Assembly: GCF_003626695.1 (NCBI RefSeq)
Contig: NZ_RBAH01000002.1
Location: 248,001-312,000 of the forward strand
Origin: Paenibacillus ginsengarvi
GTDB lineage: Bacteria; Bacillota; Bacilli; Paenibacillales; NBRC-103111
Reading direction: 5' to 3'
Length of the DNA: 64,000 nt
Shown here: one piece after another, positions 1 through 8,630 of the stretch
Numbering within the stretch: the first letter of the stretch is position 1
Layout of the letters: each line of letters begins with the position of its first letter
Notes under the pieces: model-generated
What the model saw: only the letters and a program-made list of their open reading frames with translations
Databases searched by the model: none
Told to the model about the DNA's origin: nothing
Translations under genes and position numbers: made by a program

Positions 1-2
1 AT

Positions 3-140
3 CAGCTTCATCTATCTCTGCAAAAAGGCGAGCAGCTGCGCGTTCAAGTTATCGCGCCGGATACATTCCGCATCCGCATAAGCCCATCGAACGACCCGGG
101 AAATCCGCACCACGTTCAAGGCGATCTCCGGATTTTAAAT
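3..140 (+). pseudogene. Remnant of a GH31-type glycosidase N-terminus
   Basis: The third frame is open from the window edge to a TAG at 195-197. Over its first 46 codons it reads like the beginning of a GH31 protein, including the string IAPDTFRIRIS, which resembles IAPHTFHIRIN near the start of the GH31-AraC protein at 54709. After that the frame loses sense and no GH31 catalytic region follows, so this is a decayed or deleted fragment. From about 141 to 277 another frame is open and reads like a C-terminal tail I do not recognise. A terminator hairpin follows. The match is short and judged by eye. Confidence 0.35.
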
Positions 141-261
141 ACGATCAGGTGCCGAAGCATACGTCCGAACTGCGAGACCAATTCAACGTGCGTATAGTAG
201 ACAGTTTCGAACGGAAACCGGAAGATATGCATTTTATGCCAAATAGCTCAATAAACACGAT

Positions 262-291
262 AAAACGGCAGCCATAAAGGGCTGTCGTTTT
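262..291 (+). terminator. Intrinsic terminator hairpin
   Basis: A 12-bp stem (262-273 pairs with 280-291, one G-T wobble) closes a 6-base loop and ends in TTTT followed by a T-rich stretch. It would end transcription coming from the left edge, upstream of the ParB-fold gene. Confidence 0.6.
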
Positions 292-437
292 CATCTTATA
301 GGTTGTCATTCTCCAGCATCTCGGATGAGCATACGAACGGCTCATTAAGCTGCAAGCTGTTTAACTCTACAGAAGGAAAAAGGAATCCAGGTCCCGAATT
401 GTCAAAGGAGTGGGTATTGAAAGCTGAGGTGATAATT

Positions 438-812
438 GTGGGAGAGTTACTTTCACGAATGAAGCATAAACACGGAAGGATCATTGATGGAAAGCGACAT
501 TTCTGGGACGTAGAGAAACTGTGGGAATTATCTAAGAGCTTACCGGTTCGTACAATCAAGCTTGATTCCATCAAGGAACTTGATCAGGATTGTTGGTTTC
601 AAGATAGCGGTAGTAGACCCATTCCAACTATACGCAATGTTGCGTTTCATTGTCAGCGGATTATCAACGCAAACATGGAATACCCCATATTATTATGTTC
701 CGAAGGACAATTAATTGACGGGGGTCATCGAATTGCAAAAGCATTAATCGATGGAAAGAGTGAAATTGATGCCGTTTATATCACCTTGCCGGAGGCGGAT
801 GTCGTCCAATAA
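438..812 (+). CDS. Small ParB/sulfiredoxin-fold protein
   Basis: This 124-residue protein has the DGGHR signature (about residues 94-98) typical of ParB N-terminal-like and sulfiredoxin-fold proteins, where it forms the nucleotide-binding loop. There is no helix-turn-helix region, so it is a stand-alone domain and not a plasmid-partition ParB. I chose GTG 438 because GAGGTG lies about 7 bases upstream and because the degraded paralogue at 40593-40967 starts at the same codon, has the same upstream context and is exactly the same length (375 bases). An upstream in-frame extension to 303 has no support. Its role is unknown; such proteins may bind or hydrolyse nucleotides. No neighbouring gene is obviously linked to it. 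Confidence 0.7.
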   Translation: MGELLSRMKHKHGRIIDGKRHFWDVEKLWELSKSLPVRTIKLDSIKELDQDCWFQDSGSRPIPTIRNVAFHCQRIINANMEYPILLCSEGQLIDGGHRIAKALIDGKSEIDAVYITLPEADVVQ

Positions 813-883
813 AGGAACTTGTTCGGTGGTGGGAGAGGGTTGTAGGTTAAAGTTGGATTGCAAATCTATTCAGAGGTGAGTGG

Positions 884-1447
884 ATGAAAGGACGGTTACC
901 AAAAAAGATCACAAGAAGAACTTTCTTGAGCACCTCCGGTAAATTGGGGCTAGGGGCGGTAGGAATTTTGGCGGGGAGTACCGCTTTATTTTATTATGGA
1001 GCGATGAAGAAAAAAGAGAGGGTTACCCCAGAAAGACCAGGGAGCCTTGTAAAACTTGGTGGTCGCAACCAGCTAAGTACAATAAAAAGCTTCGAAAAGA
1101 TCAGCTACGAGGCAACCATCCGAGACGCCTGGGTCGCAAAATCAGTTCAAGGATTCCTCTACGTGACAAACGATGCGCAAGATGAACTACTCCTGATGTC
1201 GCCTTCATGTACACATCTGGGTTGCAGTGTAGAACCTGTTCCAGAGGCGGGCCGGAGCGCAACCGATGGTCTTTTCTTCCGCTGTCCATGTCATGGAGCA
1301 GAATTCGATGGATGGGGAAATTCAGTCGGTAGTGTGGCATTACAGGGGTTGGACACCTTTAAACCGGTTATCGTTGACGACGAGGTGTACTTCGATATTT
1401 TAGCGCCAATAAAGGGACGCCCTTCCAGTGGGGCTTCGTTGAAGTAA
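884..1447 (+). CDS. TAT-exported Rieske [2Fe-2S] protein
   Basis: This 187-residue protein begins with a twin-arginine signal (RRTFLS at residues 11-16, then a hydrophobic stretch to about 39), so it is probably exported folded with its cluster and stays membrane-anchored. The Rieske motifs are complete: Cys109-x-His111 with Cys114, and Cys134-x-Cys136-His137. Cys109, His111, Cys134 and His137 ligate the 2Fe-2S cluster, and Cys114/Cys136 form the usual disulfide. The start has GAGGTG just upstream. There is no cytochrome b/c gene next to it as in a qcrABC operon, so it may serve another electron-transfer chain. Its partner cannot be told from this window. Confidence 0.85.
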   Translation: MKGRLPKKITRRTFLSTSGKLGLGAVGILAGSTALFYYGAMKKKERVTPERPGSLVKLGGRNQLSTIKSFEKISYEATIRDAWVAKSVQGFLYVTNDAQDELLLMSPSCTHLGCSVEPVPEAGRSATDGLFFRCPCHGAEFDGWGNSVGSVALQGLDTFKPVIVDDEVYFDILAPIKGRPSSGASLK

Positions 1448-1489
1448 CGAAAGCCGGAAATTTAATCATGCAGTTCAGGATGACAGCGA

Positions 1490-1524
1490 GAAGCGCAAGT
1501 TCCGATTCGTCGTTCTTGCGCTTC
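1490..1524. terminator. Hairpin between convergent genes
   Basis: A perfect 10-bp inverted repeat (1490-1499 with 1515-1524) sits between the converging Rieske and SNF2 genes. Neither side has a clear T run, so its efficiency as an intrinsic terminator is uncertain. Confidence 0.4.
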
Positions 1525-1537
1525 AAGGTATGTCGTA

Positions 1538-4489
1538 TCACCACGATTGCCGCAGCGCGAACAAGTCGCGAAGCTCGTCGTTCGAGAGCTCGGTAATCCA
1601 GCCTTCGGAGGTGGAAATAACGTTTTCGCTCAAGCTCATCTTGCTCTCCAGCATTTCGTCGATCTTCTCTTCCAGCGTGCCGAGGGATATAAACTTGTGC
1701 ACCTGCACGTTGCGCTTCTGTCCCATCCGGTAGGCGCGGTCGGTTGCTTGGTTCTCGACAGCCGGGTTCCACCAGCGATCGAAGTGGAAGACGTGATTGG
1801 CCGCCGTCAGGTTAAGGCCGACGCCGCCGGCTTTTAGCGAGAGGACGAAGATGCCGGGACCCGAAACGTCTCTCGCTTGGAACGTATCGATCATCTTATC
1901 GCGCTCGTTTTTGGGTGTGCTGCCATTCAAGTACAGCACAGGTTCACCCCGATGCACCCGCAGCACGTCAGCCAACATCTGACCCATGCCTACGTACTGG
2001 GTGAAGATCAGGCAGGAATCGCCCTCGTCCCGCAGCTCGTCGACCATGGCCAACAGTCGTTCCAGCTTCGCAGATCGGTTGACGAACGTTTCCCGGTGCT
2101 CTTCGAACTGCAGCACGGTCTCAGAGGGCACAGCTTCCTTCGTCAGCAGCACGGGATGGTCGCACAGCTGCTTGAGCTGAGTCAAGGCAGCGAGAATCGC
2201 CCCCTTGCGCTCGATCCCCTCCAGAGTGTTCATCCGCTCCAGCAGCTGCTTAACCGATTGCTCGTAAAGCGCACCCTGCTCGGGGGTCAGATGGATATAC
2301 ACTTTCATCTCCTGCTTGTCCGGCAGATCGAGCTGGATGGCCGGATCGTTCTTCTTGCGCCGCAGCATGAACGGCTTGACGAGCTTCTGGAGCTGTGCCG
2401 TACGCTCCGCATCCTGATGCTTCTCGATGGGATTCGCGAAGCGGTGCTGGAACCCGCGCTGATTCCCTAAGTAGCCCGGGTTGAGGAAGTCGTAGATCGA
2501 CCACAGCTCCGACAAGCGGTTCTCAATCGGCGTTCCGGTCATTGCAATGCGATGTTTGGCTTGCAGCGAGCGGATGGCGACCGATTGCTTGTTCTGCGCG
2601 TTCTTGATGTTCTGGGCTTCGTCGAGACAAAGGGAGCTCCATACGATCTCCTGCAGCACTTCCTGATCCAACAATGCCGTCGTATAGGAGGTGATGACGA
2701 CGTCCGTATCCTCCACAGCCTCAGCAATTTCCTGTTGCGTGAGCCGCCCCCTCCCATAATGAAGTTTAACCCTCAGTTCAGGGGCGAATCGGGCAAGCTC
2801 TTTCTGCCAGTTGCCGAGCACCGATGTCGGGCAGATGAGCAGGGCGGGGAAGTCATCCTCCGCCCGGTGCTGAAGCAAATAGGTGATGAATTGAACCGTT
2901 TTCCCCAGTCCCATGTCATCGGCGAGACAAGCGCCCAGTCCGAACGTTCTCAGATGACTGAGCCAAGTGAACCCTTCGCGTTGGTAGCCGCGCAGCTCGG
3001 CGCGCAGTCCGTCCGGTACGGGTAGCGGAGTCAATTCCGACGGTTGCCCCAGCTGACGAAGTAAGGCCAGAAGGTGGGCATTCAACTCTACCTCCAGTCG
3101 AGGTTGATCTTCTTCGTCTTTTTGATCGTCAGCGCCTTCCCGGGATGTCCGTCCGTTCTTGCCTGTTATCTCGGGCTCCGATTCACTTAACAAGTGAAGT
3201 TGGAAAATGTCCTGCAGAGTTAAGCCTTCTTCCTGATTCACGCTTGCCATGAGCCTGCGGATTTTCTCCAGCAGAGCCGGATCCAGAACGACCCATTCGC
3301 CACGGAAACGGATCAATCGCTCCTTGCGGCTCAACAGCTCTGCGAATTCAGCTTCGCTCAAGTCCGCATGACCGATTGCAATCCGCCAATCGAAGTCGAC
3401 TAAGGCATTCAGCCCGAATAACGACTGTCCTTTGCCGCCTACATCCGGTGTAACTTGTGCGCGTAAGCGAGGCTTCCGCTTCGAGGCGGCTTCCCACCAG
3501 CCGGGCAGCATAACCTCCCAACCGTCAAGGAGTAATTGGCGGCTGTCCGTGGTCAGGAAGTGCCAGGCTGCCTCGTCGTTTAACGGCGCAGCGAACAGTT
3601 CACCACGGCTGCTCGCGTCCGGAAGCGTCGTCAGCAGTCGGGTTGCCCATCCGGGTGAACGTTCCCGGATGAACGGGCTCCAGTCGGGCATCCATACGCC
3701 GGAGGCATGTCCGTCCGTAGTGAGGCGAATCGGCACAAGTGTCGAACCGTCGCTCTTGTCCTGCAGCACCAGACGCAGGCGCCATTCGTCTTGTTCTTCA
3801 TCAGGCTCGAGCAATTGCAGCGCTGGGCGGAAGGGAGCCAGGTCCGGCTTCCAGCCGAGCGATACAAGCCATTCCTCCTCTGTCAGCGCCATAGCTGAGT
3901 CCGCCTGCCGCGGCCGCTCAAACAAGGCGGGGTATTCCCGCCGCAGATCGGACACGGCGGCTTCGTTCGCATAGTGCTTCATCGATACGGCGGCCGTGAA
4001 GGCGGAGCGAAGTCCTGACAGGTTGTCTCCGGAAATATCCAGACTGGTAAGCGCCTCCCAGTTGAGCTGTTGCAGATCGTCCGAATCTGCCTCCCACGTC
4101 CATTGCAGCTTTCCGTTCCGATAAGCGCTGTAACTCGGCATATAACGGCCCGCTTGAGCTTCCCGATATAGAAGCGGTGCAGCTTCGAATAACCCCTTGG
4201 TTCCTTCGTCCCCGCTTTCCCAGCGGAGAACGCCCATCAGATTCGGCTCGGCGAAGAAGGGGAGTACCATCTCCGAAGGGAGGACCGTCACGTCGAACTC
4301 CCCGGCCTGCTGCAGCTCCAGTGTTGTTCCGTAGCAGGAGGGCTCGTGCCAGGCGAACATCAATTTGCGGAACGTATCGCCGCTTACCGTGCGTCCGTCC
4401 TTCAGCCCCCATAGCAAGGCATCTCCGGCATCTGTTATTACCGCATGGATCGACATATCGCTTAGTTTCGTACTTGGTTTCTCGCTCAT
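1538..4489 (-). CDS. SNF2-family DEAD/DEAH helicase
   Basis: This 983-residue SNF2-family ATPase is of the bacterial type with a large N-terminal SNF2-associated region (residues 1 to about 480). The ATPase core follows: Walker A GLGKT (about 527), DEAQ box (about 622), motif III TGTPIENRLSELW, and motif VI with QATDRAYRMGQ (about 920). Such proteins are double-stranded-DNA translocases that remodel protein-DNA complexes; several have roles in transcription recycling or defence. The start ATG overlaps the stop of the upstream SWIM gene (ATGA at 4486-4489), so the two are translationally coupled. The coupled SWIM protein suggests the two act together on DNA. Confidence 0.92.
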   Translation of the reverse strand: MSEKPSTKLSDMSIHAVITDAGDALLWGLKDGRTVSGDTFRKLMFAWHEPSCYGTTLELQQAGEFDVTVLPSEMVLPFFAEPNLMGVLRWESGDEGTKGLFEAAPLLYREAQAGRYMPSYSAYRNGKLQWTWEADSDDLQQLNWEALTSLDISGDNLSGLRSAFTAAVSMKHYANEAAVSDLRREYPALFERPRQADSAMALTEEEWLVSLGWKPDLAPFRPALQLLEPDEEQDEWRLRLVLQDKSDGSTLVPIRLTTDGHASGVWMPDWSPFIRERSPGWATRLLTTLPDASSRGELFAAPLNDEAAWHFLTTDSRQLLLDGWEVMLPGWWEAASKRKPRLRAQVTPDVGGKGQSLFGLNALVDFDWRIAIGHADLSEAEFAELLSRKERLIRFRGEWVVLDPALLEKIRRLMASVNQEEGLTLQDIFQLHLLSESEPEITGKNGRTSREGADDQKDEEDQPRLEVELNAHLLALLRQLGQPSELTPLPVPDGLRAELRGYQREGFTWLSHLRTFGLGACLADDMGLGKTVQFITYLLQHRAEDDFPALLICPTSVLGNWQKELARFAPELRVKLHYGRGRLTQQEIAEAVEDTDVVITSYTTALLDQEVLQEIVWSSLCLDEAQNIKNAQNKQSVAIRSLQAKHRIAMTGTPIENRLSELWSIYDFLNPGYLGNQRGFQHRFANPIEKHQDAERTAQLQKLVKPFMLRRKKNDPAIQLDLPDKQEMKVYIHLTPEQGALYEQSVKQLLERMNTLEGIERKGAILAALTQLKQLCDHPVLLTKEAVPSETVLQFEEHRETFVNRSAKLERLLAMVDELRDEGDSCLIFTQYVGMGQMLADVLRVHRGEPVLYLNGSTPKNERDKMIDTFQARDVSGPGIFVLSLKAGGVGLNLTAANHVFHFDRWWNPAVENQATDRAYRMGQKRNVQVHKFISLGTLEEKIDEMLESKMSLSENVISTSEGWITELSNDELRDLFALRQSW

Positions 4490-6048
4490 TCCAGCAGCTT
4501 TCCTTTCTTTAATTCTTCATGCAGTGCCCGCAGCCGGCTGTTTCTTTCCAGGAACCGAGAGAAAAAACGGTCCCAGCGCTCGAGATGTTTCATCTTTTTG
4601 TACACTCTTTCCAGACGTTTCAGCAGCTTGACCGCCGCCTTGTAGTCCTGCCGGTTTTTGAGGGAGACATAATGCTCGATGGCTTGGTGGTAGTAAGGTA
4701 GAAGAAGCTCCGGCTCCTCCTTCTCGATGGGCTGCAGCACACTTACCTTATGATAGAAGGGATCGCGTTCCAGCAGGATCTGCATCTCGATCCATGCCTT
4801 CCAGTGATGGCGCTCGTACAGCATATCCTCGACAATTTGGGTCGAATGGGGCAGCATCCCTTCCAGCGCGTTCCACAGCGGCTCCTCGGCTTCGGGAACA
4901 TGTTCGACCGCTTCTTTCCAATACGCTATATAGGCTAAGCGCTCCTTGGTCATGGGGCCATAGAAGTGCGGGGACGTTCGTTTCAACCAATCAACCAACG
5001 CGCCCCACTCGCTAGTCCTGGACAGGAGATTCAGATAAGGGAGAAATAGACTCGCCGGTGCTTGGGCTAACGCGCCGCTTGCTTCAAGCGCCGCCCATGC
5101 TTCGCCGCTTTTGGCTTGATGCAGATAAAGAAAAGCTTTCGCCGCTGCAAGCGAAGGGGAGCCCCTATCGGCAGTCTGCCGTTCCAAGGCATTCAACTCC
5201 TGAGACACCCATTCTTCGGCCCCGGGCTGGGGCATGATCCAGTATCTCCATAGCGCCGTATACAGGCCGTATTCCAGATACTTATGGTCCTTATTCTCCG
5301 CTAGCAGCTGTCGGAGGTAACTTAACGTTTGCTTCAGACGTTCTGCAGAGAGCGTGAAAATGAACAGAGCTGCTTTCTGGTTCAGAAGCGCATGCACTTC
5401 ATCGTACAGCCGAGGCCTCACATAGGAAATATGGTGCACCTGACTGCCTGAAGAACTCCATTCGGATGCTTTGCGCAGCATGAACAAGAGTTGATGCAGA
5501 TCGAAGTAAATCGAATCTATCTCCGGGAACGGAGAGGGGCCCTTCATGAGACTAGACAACTGATCCCGAAGCGCCTCTATGTACATCCTCTGATCATGGC
5601 CGGGTTTCACAACAGATGTAGCCTGGTTCATGAATTCATGCCAGCCGTCGACACTCATATGGGGCAATTCCTTGAGCCGTGCTTGGACAGACGGGGGCGC
5701 TGCGGCCCGCAATAATTGTTGTTTGGCATTCACGATGTGGGCAGCCGGGTAACCGAGTCGGTCAGCGAGCTCCATCATAACCGCAGCCTGATGCTTACAG
5801 CAGGTGTGGACAGGGCACGTGCAATAGCTGGATCGAAACCGGTCCAGTTGAAGCGTTACCACATAATCTTCTGAGCCGGTTACTTTTGCTTGAATGACGC
5901 GATTTTCGGTAACGTTCAGGGAGGTAACGTACTGCTGCTTAAAATATTGAAACCCTCGACTCAGGGTTACTTCATTGAATGAATCGGCTGCATACTTCAG
6001 CAACTGCAGCCACTGCTCATCGTTTAGCGGCGGATTGGCATTTTTCAT
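4486..6048 (-). CDS. SWIM zinc-finger protein
   Basis: This 520-residue protein has a SWIM zinc finger near its N-terminus: Cys76-x-Cys78 and Cys84-x-His86, in the local string CTCPVHTCCKH. The rest is mostly helical, with repeats of aromatic and leucine residues like a TPR-type scaffold, and I recognise no catalytic motif. SWIM domains bind DNA or protein, and in Firmicutes such genes commonly precede a SNF2 helicase. Here the stop overlaps the helicase start by the ATGA quadruplet, so the two gene products are probably made together. It is the first gene of this two-gene operon, which reads leftwards from about 6050. No signal peptide is visible. Confidence 0.85.
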   Translation of the reverse strand: MKNANPPLNDEQWLQLLKYAADSFNEVTLSRGFQYFKQQYVTSLNVTENRVIQAKVTGSEDYVVTLQLDRFRSSYCTCPVHTCCKHQAAVMMELADRLGYPAAHIVNAKQQLLRAAAPPSVQARLKELPHMSVDGWHEFMNQATSVVKPGHDQRMYIEALRDQLSSLMKGPSPFPEIDSIYFDLHQLLFMLRKASEWSSSGSQVHHISYVRPRLYDEVHALLNQKAALFIFTLSAERLKQTLSYLRQLLAENKDHKYLEYGLYTALWRYWIMPQPGAEEWVSQELNALERQTADRGSPSLAAAKAFLYLHQAKSGEAWAALEASGALAQAPASLFLPYLNLLSRTSEWGALVDWLKRTSPHFYGPMTKERLAYIAYWKEAVEHVPEAEEPLWNALEGMLPHSTQIVEDMLYERHHWKAWIEMQILLERDPFYHKVSVLQPIEKEEPELLLPYYHQAIEHYVSLKNRQDYKAAVKLLKRLERVYKKMKHLERWDRFFSRFLERNSRLRALHEELKKGKLLE

Positions 6049-6137
6049 AACAAAGCTCCTTGCAACAAATAGAAGATGTATGCTCCTATTATAGACGATT
6101 TAATCCAAACTGGGAAAACCGATAGCTGCACGTACAA

Positions 6138-6177
6138 AAACAGCCAAACACTCGATTCAGGGTTTGGCTGTTTCTTT
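6138..6177 (-). terminator. Intrinsic terminator after the MFS gene
   Basis: A perfect 12-bp stem (6138-6149 with 6162-6173) has T-rich flanks on both strands. On the minus strand it lies just after the MFS stop codon, so it ends that transcript before the SWIM/SNF2 operon. Confidence 0.75.
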
Positions 6178-6191
6178 TATACTTATTCGAT

Positions 6192-7430
6192 TCAGAATTG
6201 CTCCGCCTGCTTCTTTATCTCGAAGCGTTCCTGCTTTTTTCCCAAGCCTCGTTTAACTAACAGAAAGTAAGACAGCATCGCCGCTGCACTCGTTGACAAA
6301 ATAATGACACCGAGCGGAACGGCCGTGTTTTCCCCGGCAATGCCGACTAGCGGAGAAACGACCGCGCCAAGTAAAAAGGGGATAACGCCCATTAGTGCAG
6401 CCGCACTGCCAGCCATATGGCCTTGACTCTCCATCGCAAGCGGAAAAGCTGCCGTGGATGTGATCCCGATGGCCCCTACGAAAAAAACGAGCGGAATCAC
6501 GAGTGCGTATAGCGGCCCGTGGAACATCGCAACCAATAAGACGGCGATGCTGGCTGCGCCTGCAAGCCATAAACCGAGCTGCAGGAAGGTCTGTTCCGAC
6601 ACGCGGTGAGCCATTCGACCGACCACTTGCGAGCCGATAATCAGAGTGATGCCGTTGGATCCGAACAACAGAGCAAAAACCGTAGGGGAAACCCCGTAAA
6701 TATTTTGATATATAAACGGAGTTCCGGAAACGTACGCGAAAACCCCCGCGATCATGACCCCCTGCGCGAGCATATAACCCGTAAAGGAGCGGTCACGCAA
6801 TAGCGATCCATAGTTTCGCAGCTGCTGCGCAAGATCGCTGGGACTGCGGCGCTCTACCGGCAGCGTTTCTTGGAGACTCCATTTGGTCATGGCAAGGAGG
6901 TAAGTTCCCAGCAGCGCCAAAGCGATAAATACGCCGACCCAGCTTGTGAGCGCTAGAACGCCGCTTCCCGCTACCGGTGCCACAAGCGGACCCAAATTTC
7001 CGACAAGCAAGAGAAGCGAGAAAAATTTGGTGAGCTCGTGACCGCTAAACATATCGCGAGCGATGGCACGGGAGATGACGATTCCGGCCGACGCCACAAA
7101 CCCCTGCACAAGCCGCGACAGGATCAGCAGCCAAATATTCGGCGAGATTGCACAAGCTACAGCCGCGACAATATAGAGGACCATGGAAATAAGCAGCGGC
7201 TTGCGCCTGCCATAGACATCGCTAAGCGACCCCATGACCAGTTGGCCGATGCCAAGTCCCAATAAACAGGCGGTCAGGCTGAGCTGGACGAGGGAAGCCG
7301 TCGTACCGAAACGCTCGACAATTTGCGGAAAAGCGGGCAAGTACATATCGATGGTAAAAGGCCCGAGTGTCGAAAATAAGCCAAGCAGCAGAGCCAATCT
7401 GAAGACAGCTTGGCTGTTCTTGTTAGTCAT
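6192..7430 (-). CDS. Bcr/CflA-family multidrug efflux MFS transporter
   Basis: This 412-residue inner-membrane transporter has about twelve hydrophobic segments. The region after TM1 contains FTIDMYLPAFP, typical of the Bcr/CflA drug:proton antiporter group, and SDVYGRRKPLL is the MFS loop 2-3 motif. The family exports bicyclomycin, chloramphenicol and related compounds; the substrate here is unknown. I chose ATG 7430 because AGGAG lies 11 bases upstream, whereas an in-frame ATG ten codons earlier has only a weak site. It is transcribed away from the AraC gene at 7678, from a promoter that overlaps an inverted repeat at 7499-7527. A terminator follows at 6138-6177, so it is probably monocistronic. 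Confidence 0.9.
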   Translation of the reverse strand: MTNKNSQAVFRLALLLGLFSTLGPFTIDMYLPAFPQIVERFGTTASLVQLSLTACLLGLGIGQLVMGSLSDVYGRRKPLLISMVLYIVAAVACAISPNIWLLILSRLVQGFVASAGIVISRAIARDMFSGHELTKFFSLLLLVGNLGPLVAPVAGSGVLALTSWVGVFIALALLGTYLLAMTKWSLQETLPVERRSPSDLAQQLRNYGSLLRDRSFTGYMLAQGVMIAGVFAYVSGTPFIYQNIYGVSPTVFALLFGSNGITLIIGSQVVGRMAHRVSEQTFLQLGLWLAGAASIAVLLVAMFHGPLYALVIPLVFFVGAIGITSTAAFPLAMESQGHMAGSAAALMGVIPFLLGAVVSPLVGIAGENTAVPLGVIILSTSAAAMLSYFLLVKRGLGKKQERFEIKKQAEQF

Positions 7431-7490
7431 CGTTTCTATTTCTCCTGTTCTCCATTCCATATCCGGAACTCTTCTCTCTATTTTGTTAAC

Positions 7491-7527
7491 ACCATATCAT
7501 AACTGTACTTGATTTGACAACAGTTAT
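7491..7527 (-). promoter_or_regulatory. MFS promoter with overlapping inverted repeat
   Basis: On the minus strand TTGTCA (7520-7515) and TATGGT (7496-7491) are separated by 18 bases, a good sigma-A promoter for the efflux gene. A perfect 8-bp inverted repeat, ATAACTGT (7499-7506) and ACAGTTAT (7520-7527), overlaps the -35 box and spacer. This is the arrangement expected for repression by a dimeric regulator. The regulator is not identified; the neighbouring AraC protein is one candidate. Confidence 0.5.
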
Positions 7528-7677
7528 TTGCTAAAAGAATTCCCACTTACGTTCTATGTAGCTTGGGCTGCCAGAATCCGGATGGAAGGCGTTGTCCATT
7601 TGACAAATGATATGGTAAAATTCGGTCGAAAACAGAAGTTGCGAAACGGCCTGCTGACCTGACGGAGGGACTTTGGG

Positions 7678-8505
7678 ATGGAACATGCTCGGATCGACAA
7701 TTATGTGCCGCGGCTTTTTTACTCCATGTACTGGAGACGCAAGGACCGTTTTTTGTATTACGAAGATTTGTGTCAGCCTTGGACGATTTTTGCCGTTGAG
7801 GACGGATCGTTTTATTACGAGTTTGGGGACCAGAAAGGAATCGCGACATTTGGCGATTGGGTCGTGTGCCCGGCTCAGACCGTGCTGCGAAGAGTTGTTA
7901 TTCAACCGTTAACGTTTTATGTACTCCGGCTGCGGTGGACCGATTTGGACGGGAGGGAAGCGGGACTCCATGCCGAGACACCGCTTATTGCCGGTAAAAT
8001 CAGTTTCCAGAATACGCAGCGGCTCTCCTCCAATTTCTCGATGATGCGGGAGGCGGAGAAGCGCAGCGAACGCCATCGCATAATGATCCACAACCATTAT
8101 GTGCAAGATATGTGGTACTTGTATGGCAAAGAATACAGAACCATGCATGGCCTGTCGTCCGGCGAAGCAGGCAGCTCCGCCGCAGATCCCGTCATGGTTC
8201 AGGCAGCTGCGATGCTGCAGCAGCGGGCGTTTGAGCCGTTTGAACTCCGAGAGATTGCGTCCGCTTTGCAGCTAAGCCCGGCGCGGTTTACGCAAAAATT
8301 CAAACAACAGTTTTCGGTTACCCCGAATGAGTATCTGGTTGCTTACCGGTTGAAGCGGGCTAAAAGCTTGCTGCTGGAAACCAATCTGACCATGAATCAG
8401 ATTGCGGAATGTATCGGCTACCAGGACGGCTACTATGTCAGCAAGTTGTTTCGTAAATACTTCAATGTGACGCCATCGATGTACCGCAGCACCCATTCTG
8501 TCTAA
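7678..8505 (+). CDS. AraC-family transcriptional regulator
   Basis: This 275-residue regulator has an N-terminal cupin-like sensor region (about 1-120, with aromatic-rich strings such as GSFYYEFGDQ) and a C-terminal double helix-turn-helix (about 175-272, ending in the conserved YFNVTPSMYR). GGAGGGA lies about 8 bases before the ATG. It is clearly related over its full length to the AraC protein at 42723-43526; both share the FYYE-G-KG-ATFGD core. It stands directly upstream of the TAT-exported beta-helix gene at 8631, which it probably controls in response to a sugar or oligosaccharide. The ligand is unknown. Confidence 0.88.
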   Translation: MEHARIDNYVPRLFYSMYWRRKDRFLYYEDLCQPWTIFAVEDGSFYYEFGDQKGIATFGDWVVCPAQTVLRRVVIQPLTFYVLRLRWTDLDGREAGLHAETPLIAGKISFQNTQRLSSNFSMMREAEKRSERHRIMIHNHYVQDMWYLYGKEYRTMHGLSSGEAGSSAADPVMVQAAAMLQQRAFEPFELREIASALQLSPARFTQKFKQQFSVTPNEYLVAYRLKRAKSLLLETNLTMNQIAECIGYQDGYYVSKLFRKYFNVTPSMYRSTHSV

Positions 8506-8551
8506 CGAATTAAATTGAATACATTCGCGCGTAAATGGAAGCCATTCATAA

Positions 8552-8565
8552 TGAAAACGATTTCA
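8552..8565 (+). promoter_or_regulatory. cre site (CcpA operator)
   Basis: TGAAAACGATTTCA fits the cre consensus TGWNANCGNTNWCA at every position and is palindromic. It lies 65 bases upstream of the beta-helix gene start, which suggests glucose repression of that gene. A LacI-family regulator could also recognise such a sequence. Confidence 0.65.
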
Positions 8566-8630
8566 ACTATGCTGAAACAGAAGCGTACCCCGGTGGGAAG
8601 CGCCCTATTTCATGCAGGGAGGAATCGAGG

